From Spirogloea muscicola (lineage: Eukaryota; Streptophyta; Zygnematophyceae; Spirogloeales; Spirogloeaceae), in NCBI GenBank assembly GCA_009602725.1, contig WELB01000357.1:73675-85230 (forward strand): a stretch of 11,556 bases of DNA, given 5' to 3'. The position numbers and the translations under genes are program-made. Below the pieces are notes generated by a model. The model ran no database searches. It worked only from the letters and a program-made list of their open reading frames with translations, and was not told the DNA's origin. Within the stretch, counting starts at the first letter, position 1; each line of letters opens with the position of its first letter. Shown piece by piece: positions 1 through 8,556 of this stretch.

Positions 1-720
1 AGGATAGGGGCTGGACAAGCCAGCCCAAAAAAGAATGAACAAAGAACGAGAAGGGGGCCAGAGGAAGCCAGAGGAAGCGCTAAGAAACCAAAGCACACAA
101 AGAAAGAAAGCAGCTACAAATTACTCAGGTTCCAGGCGCCTCTCCCGCCGCCACACCAACCGGCACGGCCCCCCACCAGCCATGCCTCCCGCGGCCGCCC
201 CCACTGGCCTCCCACTTCCCGCTGCAGGCGCCGCCTTGTGCATTCCTCTGGGCTGGCCTCTCCCAGACACCAGTTGATATGGCCGCGCTTTTCTCTTTGC
301 TGCAGGCGCCGCCACCGGCAACAGGCCAAATCGGACCTCGTCCCCTTCCTTCGGGCTGGCTTGTCGAGCCCTCGCACGCTCTGGATGAGCTGTGGGACAA
401 CTATGTGGTACAGCCCCTTGTTCAGCAGCCAGGTGCTTTACAGAATCACTCAGCAACCGCTGCTGCAAAAGCAGCCGCAGATCAGAGGGGCGGTCGCGGG
501 AGGCTCGTCCGGAAACGGCCGGACAAGGGTTGTCAGGCAGGTGCCGGAAAGCGGCGGAGGGGGGCGGGGCGATATTCGCGGGGCACCTGGGGAGGGGGCC
601 CCCACTGGGCGCGCGCCCGACAGAGCCGGGCCGTCCAGGGTGTGGCGGCGCGCCTTGGCCCCGTCCTGCCGCCTGGCCGGGGTTGGCGTCCCTCCCACCG
701 GCTCCCCCCGCGCCGCCGCC
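1..720 (+). promoter_or_regulatory. Promoter and 5' leader region of the kinase gene
   Basis: Bases 1-120 are purine-rich and include a tandem 10-mer (58-77). From about 130 on the sequence is GC-rich; 545-720 has GC-box-like GGGGCGGGGC near 570 and no evident TATA box, ending in the strong start context at 721. Within it, 306-540 is an open stretch that reads like protein (PLPSGWLVEPSHALDELWDN) with an acceptor-like TTTGCTGCAG before it and GT after it. It could be an alternative upstream exon or simply leader sequence. The transcription start cannot be fixed. Confidence 0.4.
221..313 (+). repeat. 15-bp direct repeat with splice-acceptor look
   Basis: GCTGCAGGCGCCGCC occurs at 221-235 and again at 299-313. 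Both copies follow pyrimidine-rich sequence and resemble 3' splice sites (CTGCAG followed by GCGCC). Confidence 0.5.
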
Positions 721-1203
721 ATGGCCAGCGCCGTCGCGCCCTCCGGTGAGCGCCCCGCGCCGCAGCCCCCTCCGACCTGCCTGCCCGGGGGCCTGCCTCC
801 GCTCCCCGCGCTGACGGCGACTCCATCGGGAAGCGACGCAGGAGTCACCTCGGGGCTCGCCTCCCCCTCACCTCCCCCGCCTCGCCTCGTCGCAGGCGAC
901 TTGGACCTGGAGACGGGCGGGCGCGCCCGCGCCGCGCCTGCCCCCGCCGGCGCTCTCCCGGGCCGCGCGCTCGGCTCCGGCCTCTTCGCCTCCGCCCCGC
1001 CGGAGCCCGGCCCCCCGCCCCGGCGCCGCCAGAGCTGGCGCTCTCGCTCCTCCATCTGCCTCAAGCTGGCGCTCTTCGTCAGCATCCTGGTGCTCGTCAC
1101 CTCCGGCACCCTGGCCCTCACCGTCTGGAAGTACTCGCGCGACGACCTCGAGTCCGACATCCGCCTCAGGCTCGACACCGTCGCCACCTTCAAGCAGCAG
1201 CAG
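721..1203 (+). other. Kinase exons 1-2: Pro/Ala/Arg-rich N-terminus and first transmembrane helix
   Basis: After eight residues the first intron (746-895, GTGAGC donor, long C/T tract before CGCAG) interrupts the frame. It is 150 nt long and contains no in-frame stop, so retention would only add a proline-rich insert. Residues 9-60 are rich in Gly, Ala, Pro and Arg and look disordered and cytosolic. The Arg-rich stretch ([11 protein letters not shown]) directly precedes hydrophobic helix TM1 (about 62-84, [20 protein letters not shown]), which fits an inside-positive topology with the following sensor outside the cytosol. Exon 2 ends KQQQ at 1203 and is followed by a GC donor. Confidence 0.8.
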
Positions 1204-4200
1204 GCAAGCCAGGACCGCAGGCCGGGCAGGACGCCACATTCTCCTCCATGCTTGCTGTGGTGCCTCGGTATCTGGGCGCGGAAGGCTGGGCCTCCGATCT
1301 CCTGATGTGAAGCGAAGCGGCCGGGCGCCTCTACTCCTGCTCGCTGCCGCACTGCTGCGGCTGGGGTCCGACGGCTGAGCCCGACGACATGGCCGCACTG
1401 CGCAGGTGCGGCAGTACCTGACCGAGGAGGAGGACAAGGTGCGCCTCAATGCGGCGCGGAATTACGTCCGCAACCTCACCAGCCGCTACTCTGACTTGGA
1501 GGGGCCCATCACCGATGCCGCCACCCTTGCGAGTCTCGAGCAGTCACAGGTGAGGAGAACAGGCCTCCCCCCCCTTGGCTCAGCGCCGCAGTAGCACCCT
1601 TTGACTCACGGGTGCACGGTGCCCCGTCTGGCCTCCCGGCTGGCTGACAGAGGAGCAGCGTCCTCACGACGCTGGGTGCAGAGCACCTGCATCACTCCAG
1701 GAGCCTGTCATTTCGTCTTGTCACACACATTCAAGCTCATTCCCTGGAGGTTTGGTGTTTGCTCGTCAGCCGGCTTGAGCGTGGACCCTTTGATGGTGCA
1801 GACCTGAGCCCTTGCCTGGTTCCCTTCTCTCGTGCAGAAATACCTCATAAGCAGCCTGAGCATTGTCCAGGAGTTTCTGTCGCTGGCCGTGTACAACAAG
1901 GAGGGCTTGCTGCTGATGAAAGTGCGGCAGAATGCTACAGGTGAGGCCTGCTGCAACATGGCGTCCTCGTGTGGGTGCGTCTCGCTTTGGCCTGCAGCGG
2001 CAGGAAAGCACCTCAGTGGATGCACCTGCACCACGAGACCAATTTTGCTAGGCCCTTGATCCCCAGACTCGTTGCTGTCCACCCAGAGACACAGTGCTGC
2101 GCAGACAGGTTGTCCATTGTGACATTGCCGCACACAGTCTGAGTGATACCAGCCAAGCTTGCAGGCATATATGACCCGCCAGGTAAAGTGCCGCCGTTGC
2201 CTGAGCACCATACACCTGCACAGTCGACGCTGTCCACAAGCATTCGCGTCGCGCCTCCCTATCTCCACAAGGACGAGCTTCGCTTGAACATGACCATTGC
2301 AATCCTGGACCTGGTGGTAAGCAACGCACTCCGCCAGGTCATGCCTTGCTGATCTCTACTCGGGAAGAGCTTTAATCACAAGTAAGAGATACAGCAGATG
2401 ACGAGCACGCTCGCTTGAGAGAATAGGGGTATGAGATAGATAGAAGAGAGAGGCCACGGCGTGCTAAGGATGCAAGTCATACAACACAGATTAGTGCGTA
2501 CCTCTGGAAGAGGTACAGGGTGCTGTTGGTCCCCACAGTATGAAGGTAAGATGACTGGTGCGCTTGCAGCAACAGGCACAGCTATCCTCCAAAGTATTGC
2601 AACTCTGTGACTGCCAATATTATGTGTCCTCCTGGCAGACGGAGGAGCCCGTGGGCTGCATGCATGTGGTTATCAACGCTACCCAGCTGCAGGGGATTGT
2701 GCACGCCGCCACTGGTCTGCAGAAGACCGGGGAGATCCTGCTTGGCTTCAGCTCGGGTACAAAACCAGGACCCACATCCTAGACAACAAATCTTGGATGT
2801 ATATTGCACACTCTCAGGAGAATTTTCGTACTACCGGACCTCTAAGCCCTTCCACTGACAGGGGAACGGTTCCTACTTGTAGATAACAAGACTATCAACT
2901 ACGTGGTCACACCAGAGAAGCATCCTGGGTTTACCAAGCAGCCCTTTTCTGGGCCCCTCGCCCTGGCCATTGGAGGCAAGTCAGGGTTCACCCGCAGCCG
3001 AGACTCTTGGAACGTGGCAGTGGCAATGTCATACATCCCTGTCGGGTATTTGGGCTGGGGTAAGGCCTGCCTCTGGCTGTTGCCAGGGTGCCACAAATCT
3101 TCTCGTCCATTGGGAGCAAAGAATCTGTTAGCCAGGGGTCACTCGGTCATCCCTTTTCGTGGAAATGTCATGCAAGCTCGTTGCCTGTGAGGTTCTCCTT
3201 GACTGCCGCATGCAAGAAGAACGCGTTCTGGCTGCACAGGCAAGGTTGAAGTGGACTCAGTGAGCTTCGAAGCACAGGCCGCCTATTGTGCGGGCTACGT
3301 CCAAATCTTGCATTAGAGTAAGAACTCTGTCTGGTGGTGTTTGCTTGCCCAGGTCTTGTTGCACAGATCAACGAGAGCGAAGCATACAGATTGGTCCACG
3401 CACTCACCGTGGTCATCATCGTGGCAATGTGCGCCATCCTGTTCGTTGGGCTGGTCGCCACGCATTTTCTTGCCAAGGTCCTTGACCTGACCTGAATTTC
3501 TGAAATGCAGATCTTGCAAGTATCCAGATTAACTATCTCCGCTCGGATACATGTGGCAGCCAGCGCTTCTTCTCGGCGCACTTGGTGCCTGCTTGAGTCG
3601 TTTTCTTGTTTTCCGTGGTGCTCCCCCGTTGGCCTCGTTTTGACGTTATGCTGACTCCAGCTTCTCTGCTCGCTATGTGGTCCAGTGGTTTGCAGCTCCC
3701 GTCGTCGAGCTCGGGGATGTGGCCGTGGCTCTTGCAAAAGGCGACTTCACCGCAAGAGCCACCAAGCACAAGAGGACATACTGGCTAGATGAGATTGATG
3801 ATCTGCGCAATGCATTCAATCACATGGCAGATGAGATCGTGGTTGCATACACCACACTGGAGCACAAGGTGCACTACCTACCCTTGTGATTCCTCGTTGG
3901 GCAGCATATAAATCGCGCAAGACTATATGACTGTGTTCATACACAGGATCCCTGATGGGATGGCGCCGATGTTGCTCACTGAGCAGCAAGTGCATCTTGC
4001 AGACTCGAGTCGTATTGCCGTACTTCCTGATTCCTTGTGGATGAGCCGTGGCTGAACACAGGTGAAGGAGCGCACTCGTGATCTGGCGTCTGCGAACGAG
4101 ATCTTAGCAAAGGAGGTTGAGGAGCGCAGGAGAGTAGAGAAGGAGCTGCAAGCGGCCAAGAATGTAGCTGTGCAAGCGGACCAAGCCAAGTCGGCTTGGT

Positions 4201-7200
4201 TGGCCAACATGTCGCACGAGATTCGGACACCCCTCAACGGCATCATCAACTGCACTGAGCTGTGCCTCGACACAATCATGTCCGATGAGCAGCAGGAGCA
4301 GCTGGAACTGGTCTGCCCTTATGTTACCTTCCTCAGGGCTGCACTGAGAGAGTCGTTGCATGCAGGAGCTGTGTGCCAACAATATGAGACTGCTCTCGAT
4401 GGGTCGCTCTTAGAGAAAGACAGCAGGCACAGAGGTGTAGGCTGCTGTACGACGGGCATGCAGGCTCTCGCAAAGTACTGAGAGCTACCACTGTCTTGAT
4501 CGCTGTAGGTCCTGTTCTCTGCCAAGCACCTGTTACGCCTCATCAGCGATATCCTTGATTTCAGCAAGATAGAGGCAGGCAAGTTGGACCTGGAGCAGAT
4601 TGAGTTCTCCCTCTTGGACCAGCTAGACCATGCAGTTGCTGTGCTGTCAGCTAGAGCGCGCAAGAAGGGCCTCTTCTTGGCAAGCATGTGCGAGCCTGCC
4701 ATCCCAGATGCTCTGATTGGTGATCCTGGCCGGCTGTTCCAGATCTTTGTGAATCTCGTGGGTAAGTACGGAAGCTACCATTTGCGCTGTTGTGCAGGTA
4801 GCATGATGCTAGACGCGCTACCAAGCTGAGCGCTTTGAAATGCATCTGCGGCACTGCATGCCTGGTAGCAGAAGCATTGGGCAGACTGAGTGCTGGATAG
4901 CCAGACCGGGCGGCAATTGAGTAGAAGGATGTGCTCCTCTGTGCTGGTGGGGCACTAACTGTGCCTCTTGTTGATCTGTGCAGGCAATGCTATAAAGTTC
5001 ACCCCAGATGGGGAGGTCATTGTCACTGCCTCAATCGTGGAGCACCTCGATCCTGCCCGCATTCAGCTGCTCTTCTGCGTGCGAGACACTGGCATTGGCA
5101 TACCAAAGAGCAAGCAATCTCTACTTTTTCAGGCCTTCTCCCAAGTCGAGGCATCAACTACCAGGTGAGCCTTCTGTGGTAGCTGACATACAGCTAATGT
5201 GTGATCCCGATGGGACCCTCCATTCGTTCAGCTTTGACTTTCTATTACCGCATGTTGTGACGTCCATCGAGAGGCTCCACAAGACACTGACACGCAAAGT
5301 ATTCCATGCAGGGTGTATGGAGGTACTGGACTTGGTCTGCTTATATCGAGCCGTCTATCTGCCGCCATGGATGGAAGGATGTGGGTTGAAAGTGATGAGG
5401 AGAAGGGCTCCAGCTTCTTCTTTACTGCACACTTCCTTGTCCCACCCTCCCCCACACCAATTCCTGGCTCAATTGCCCCGAAGAAGGCGAGCTGCCTTGA
5501 CGGTCTGAAAGTGCTCATCATTGATGGCAACAAGACCAGCACGGAGATGACTCGAACCATTCTGGAGGTGGGTGGTAAGCTTGTGTTATCAGCTTGGAAA
5601 TTTTTTCGTCTGGTCCCTGTCAAGGACGGGACTGGGAGGATCTGCACCCTAGTCCAGATGTCAACTTCAGCCAACCGTCCTAAGGTCACAGTGTTTACTC
5701 AGCAAGTTGGCTCCTGGTACTGCAGAGATGGGCTGTGAGGTGTTCATGTGTATCATCTGTGGACGAGGGCTCAGAGCTGCTTGAGGAAGCGGTTGCTGGT
5801 GGGAAGCGATTCCATCTAGTAGTTGTGGACCTCTGGATCGGCTCCGACTACCCACGTGGACAAGGCGAGGCTGACTACAAGAAGTCTGAAGTTGGCAAGT
5901 TGTTGGCGAACCTCAGACAGAACCCACAACTGCTGGAAGTCTGGGCAAAAGAGGGTGTTGAAGCGGGTCAACCGGAAGGAGGCGAGCCAGAAGCTGGCAT
6001 GCAACCTACTGAGCAGGTTGTAGAAGCTTCGCAGTATGCAAGTAGCCTCGAGACTCCCAGACTTGGCAGGACAAGCGGCAGGCATGGCGGGCAGTGCAGC
6101 AACTGCAGCCCAGGGCGGTGTGAGCATTACGTCCTTGACAGCCTGATGGAAGAGCGGGGGTCAGGATCGGCGCACGCGACACCATCCACCTCTCCGCATG
6201 GTGTACACCATGAGACGAACGATTTCTGCACAAGGTCTCCTGACTGTCACTCTCCAGCGGGCTTAGGTGAAGCTGCACACGGAGTTGGCACTGCCCGGGC
6301 TACTACAGCCTCGGGAGCATCAATTCCTGGGACTGAGCACCGATTGGAAAGCTGCAGGCTGCCCATTGTGTTGTTAACCTCATGTGGGCACAAAGACATC
6401 GCCAGGTGAGTAGTCTCGATATAGCTATGCCTTGGGTGTTGGTTATTACAGGAGATGCTGGAAGATGACACCAGCACCCGTCACTTGCCTAGAAAATGGG
6501 CGCGTGAGGCGCACCATCTCTAGCAAGTCCATGAGGAGTAAAAAGTACTTACTACCAGTGGCACTTCTTATAAGCTTTCTTGACTATCCACTTGCCCTTG
6601 CAGGTGCTCCGAGCTTGACGTGGATACACATGTAGGGAAGCCTATCAAGAGAAACGTCCTCTTAAAAGCCATGCAGAAAGCACTGCAGCTTCGAGCAGTT
6701 TTGGACCTCAGTCCACAAAGTTCCGGAGGCATACTAGAGTCTGTGGGTGGCGCAAAGGCTCCTCAGCAGCTCCACATCCTGGTGGCGGAGGACAATGTCA
6801 TAAATCAGCGGGTAGCTCTGACACTTCTGAGGAAGTGGGGCCACACACCCACGCTGGCTAACACTGGAGCTGAAGCTCTGGAGATGTTCCGAGAGACACA
6901 TTTTGATCTCGTTCTTATGGATGTAAGCGCTGCCGACCTGCTTCTTGACCTGCAGCATGTTGTCAATGATGTCCAGTTCTCCTCCGATTGCAATTTGCAT
7001 TTGGAAGCCACTGCTCTGTGAGACTAGTGCTACGCTCTTGCAGGAGTCGGTATACACAGTAAATCTGTGATGGTCTGTCTTGGCAGTGGCTCTGTCATGG
7101 TCTGTCAGTTCGAGTCCTCAAATTAGCAATTCAAAGGGCGGCTTGTATGTCACCAGTTCAACATAGGACCAACTTTTCCGAACGTTGGAAGTGATTGGTC

Positions 7201-7816
7201 ATGTAATAGACTCATCTGAAGCAGGGGTCGAGTGAATGGCACAGATGAAAGACGAATGTCACATAGGGCTCTGAACATCTTTCAAATTTTCCATTTTGAG
7301 GTGCAGGTCCAGATGCCAGTATGTGATGGCTTGGAAGCAACAAGAAGGATTCGACGCTTGGAAGCTGACCTTGGAAAGCCTCCTACCCCAGTTGTTGCAG
7401 TAAGCTTCTTAGAAACCCCTCGTTTCACCACTTCCCTTACCTGCAAGTTTCTGTCCAGGTTGAAATCGGGAGGCTGCTAGTCCTCGAACATCGTGTCAGG
7501 TTGCAGAAGAGGTAATGAGGGGACCCACACGTGCTGACGTACTACTCATAATGTTCTCCCATTGTCAACCATCACTGATGCTGGCACATGTTTGTTCACA
7601 CTTCAGAATTCGCCCGTCTCGCGCAGTGACGAGACACAACTAATTTGTTGATGCTTGCAGATGACAGCTCATGCCATGGCCGGTGATGGCAATGTGTGCT
7701 TGGCAGCAGGCATGAACGCCTACATCAGTAAGCCTCTGAATGCTACAAAGCTCCAAGAGCTCCTTCGGATTGTCGCCAGCAGGGAAGGCCTTGTTGATGA
7801 TAGAAAGGCATCTTGA
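721..7816 (+). CDS. Membrane hybrid histidine kinase (Cache-HAMP-HisKA-HATPase-REC-REC), 17 exons
   Basis: The predicted protein of about 1180 residues is a sensor kinase. It should sense a ligand outside the cytosol, autophosphorylate His504 and pass the phosphate to a receiver aspartate, and from there to an HPt protein. Exons: 721-745, 896-1203, 1406-1549, 1838-1940, 2165-2316, 2639-2756, 2862-3059, 3353-3477, 3686-3868, 4062-4310, 4509-4761, 4984-5164, 5312-5567, 5726-6405, 6604-6922, 7307-7399, 7661-7816. All junctions keep phase with no internal stop. The start was chosen at 721 because the context GCCGCCGCCATGG is optimal and lies just before TM1; the frame is open further upstream to 238. 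Less certain points are the acceptor of exon 5 (2153, 2165 and 2183 are all in phase) and the exon 13/14 junction. The ligand and the subfamily name cannot be given from sequence. Confidence 0.9.
1204..1405 (+). other. GC-AG intron 2 of the kinase gene
   Basis: Exon 2 ends CAGCAGCAG and is followed by GCAAGC, the usual donor form of GC-AG introns; the acceptor is CTGCGCAG at 1405. Joining gives [15 protein letters not shown] in phase 0 and a continuous helix. The nearest alternative GT donor (1266) would put exon 3 out of frame. Confidence 0.75.
1406..3407 (+). other. Kinase exons 3-8: Cache-like extracytoplasmic sensor
   Basis: Roughly residues 89-363 lie between the two membrane helices. 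The part begins with a long amphipathic helix (exon 3) leading into a PAS-like strand pair ([15 protein letters not shown], about 175-189). A second subdomain follows (exons 6-8) with [31 protein letters not shown] and finally [13 protein letters not shown] and [14 protein letters not shown]. The last block is the usual membrane-proximal end of Cache sensors in bacterial kinases, chemoreceptors and cyclases, which read small molecules. This assignment rests on motif recognition, not on a profile search. Exon 5 (residues about 194-244) is the least certain piece because three in-phase acceptors are possible. Confidence 0.7.
3408..3868 (+). other. Kinase exons 8-9: TM2 and HAMP linker
   Basis: TM2 spans about residues 366-388 ([18 protein letters not shown]). 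The HAMP domain follows in exon 9 (about 392-452). It starts with a conserved proline ([20 protein letters not shown]), contains the Asp-Glu step typical of the second HAMP helix ([18 protein letters not shown]) and continues as a helix into exon 10. HAMP turns piston or rotation movements of TM2 into kinase control. The donor after exon 8 (GTCCTT at 3478) is weak, but joining it to the acceptor ending at 3685 gives phase 0 and a continuous TM2-HAMP. Confidence 0.82.
4062..5514 (+). other. Kinase exons 10-13: HisKA dimerisation domain and HATPase_c
   Basis: A charged coiled coil (residues about 453-490) leads to the H box [10 protein letters not shown] with phospho-acceptor His504 (codon 4215-4217). 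The second HisKA helix reads [19 protein letters not shown]. The ATP-binding domain shows an N box (FVNLVGNAIKFT, Asn617 and Asn621), G1 box (RDTGIGIP, Asp654, Gly656, Gly658), F box ([11 protein letters not shown]) and G2 box (YGGTGLGL, Gly686, Gly688). All catalytic elements are present, so the kinase should be active. Three junctions fall inside the core, two of them in the N-box and G2 regions (the VG|N and TTR|VYGG junctions), and all are in phase. Confidence 0.93.
5502..6670 (+). other. Kinase exons 13-15: degenerate receiver (REC1) with large insert
   Basis: The first strand is LKVLIID at about residues 745-751, followed by a helix to ILE765. Exon 14 supplies strand 2, a helix ([10 protein letters not shown]), strand 3 (FHLVVVD, Asp800), then about 170 residues of low-complexity, Gly/Ser/His/Cys-rich sequence. 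Strand 4 (LPIVLLTSC, 977-985) follows, and exon 15 completes it with GKPIK (Lys1004). Receiver folds normally have only about 20-25 residues between strands 3 and 4. Of the acidic pair on strand 1 only Asp751 remains; the neighbour that normally binds Mg2+ is Gly752. Asp800, Thr983 and Lys1004 are present. It is probably a structural or regulatory receiver and not an efficient phospho-acceptor. Confidence 0.75.
6740..7816 (+). other. Kinase exons 15-17: intact C-terminal receiver (REC2)
   Basis: After a linker of about 40 residues, [16 protein letters not shown] starts a canonical receiver (about 1049-1165) with acidic pair Glu1054/Asp1055. The phospho-acceptor Asp1098 is the last codon of exon 15 (VLMD), joined to [16 protein letters not shown] in exon 16. 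Thr1131 (MTAHAM) and Lys1153 (ISKPL) complete the active site. This is the likely final acceptor before an HPt partner. The two introns inside it are 384 nt (6923-7306) and 261 nt (7400-7660); no further gene is seen in them. The protein ends at TGA 7814-7816. Confidence 0.92.
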
Positions 7817-7861
7817 CAGGTCATTCTTGTCTCCAGAGCCAGTCCCCGGAGCATGGAAACA

Positions 7862-7887
7862 TTGTGTACATTATAGTTGTGTACATT
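7862..7887 (+). repeat. Two copies of TTGTGTACATT in the kinase 3' UTR
   Basis: Identical 11-mers at 7862-7872 and 7877-7887, 15 nt apart, begin 45 nt after the kinase stop. Each contains TGTACATT, one base off the Pumilio/PUF recognition consensus UGUANAUA. The repeat is seen directly; the PUF reading is inference. Confidence 0.4.
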
Positions 7888-8497
7888 GTGCAAGACCCAT
7901 GCTTGTTATACTAGAGCTAGTGAAGGCCAAGGCATAGTCAAGGCATCCCACTGTGCCTGCTAAATGACACATTAGGATCACTGCAAATGGGCACCATAGA
8001 TGCCACTGCACAGATATTTCAAAGCTCCTAAGAGACACTAGCCTCTGTATTTATATGGATCACTAGTATAAATGAAAGCAGCCTCTGTCATTTTCTCGGG
8101 AGCACGAGTAGGTCAGTGGGCCTGACTCGCAATTGATTTGACAGTCAACAAGTCGCTGTGGCGAAAACTTTCGTTTGCACAAGTTAGTGCATGTCCATTG
8201 TGGACACTCTACAAGAAGCTTGGTAGAACACAAATTTGGAGGTCCAACAGTCCGCTTAGTGCTACTCGAATATGTCCTTCCTGTCTCATGAGTCACTGGT
8301 GTCCCACTGTCTATCCTATCCTCCCTACAACTTCATGACCTGGCTGGAAAATCTACTCAGCACCATGATAAATACTATCAGAACACATGCAATGCTTGAC
8401 TAGCTGCACCAGTCCTCTATAATTGAATGGCAAGAAGTGGCTCCTGTAAGTAAGGGCACTAATTGAGCACAGCATAAATGCGTGGAGGTACAAGGGC

Positions 8498-8525
8498 TGG
8501 TGGTAGTCATTGCTGACTACCACCA
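8498..8525 (-). repeat. Perfect 12-bp hairpin with GCAA tetraloop in the ligase 3' UTR
   Basis: On the plus strand TGGTGGTAGTCA (8498-8509) is followed by TTGC and the exact reverse complement TGACTACCACCA (8514-8525). Read in the sense of the ligase mRNA the loop is GCAA, a stable GNRA tetraloop. It starts 31 nt after the ligase stop codon, so it lies in that gene's 3' UTR. Its role is unknown; mRNA stability, 3' end definition or protein binding are possible. Confidence 0.75.
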
Positions 8526-8556
8526 TCAATTTGTCAACTGTAAACCCAGCCTTTTC

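Larger units (their letters stand above)
7817..8556. other. Intergenic region between convergent genes, holding both 3' UTRs
   Basis: These 740 bases separate the stop codons of the kinase (+) and the ligase (-). No convincing coding sequence is present on either strand. It contains two copies of TTGTGTACATT soon after the kinase stop, an AT-rich inverted repeat around 8049-8073, which is the sort of place where polyadenylation of both genes could occur, and a perfect hairpin next to the ligase stop. The exact poly(A) sites cannot be read from sequence. Confidence 0.7.

Noticed and set aside
450-1352. 300-residue open frame on the minus strand
   Set aside because: It is a shadow of the GC-rich kinase exons 1-2 and has no recognisable domain; low stop frequency follows from composition.
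1708-2268. 186-residue open frame on the minus strand
   Set aside because: It is antisense to exons 4-5 of the kinase, and the plus strand there carries the phase-consistent sensor.
3168-3737. 189-residue open frame on the minus strand
   Set aside because: It overlaps kinase exon 8 (TM2) and introns 7 and 8 antisense and shows no domain.
6432-6635. Possible extra exon in kinase intron 14 after TTATTACAG
   Set aside because: Joining 6405 directly to 6604 is in phase and restores the receiver strand 5 (GKPIK); the extra frame has no receiver features and ends in a stop.
7060-7125. tRNA-like T-arm (GTTCGAGTCC) in kinase intron 15
   Set aside because: No matching acceptor, D or anticodon stems can be paired around it.
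8063-8338. Small open frames in the intergenic region on both strands
   Set aside because: Each is short, shows no domain and overlaps the other antisense; it is better read as 3' UTR.
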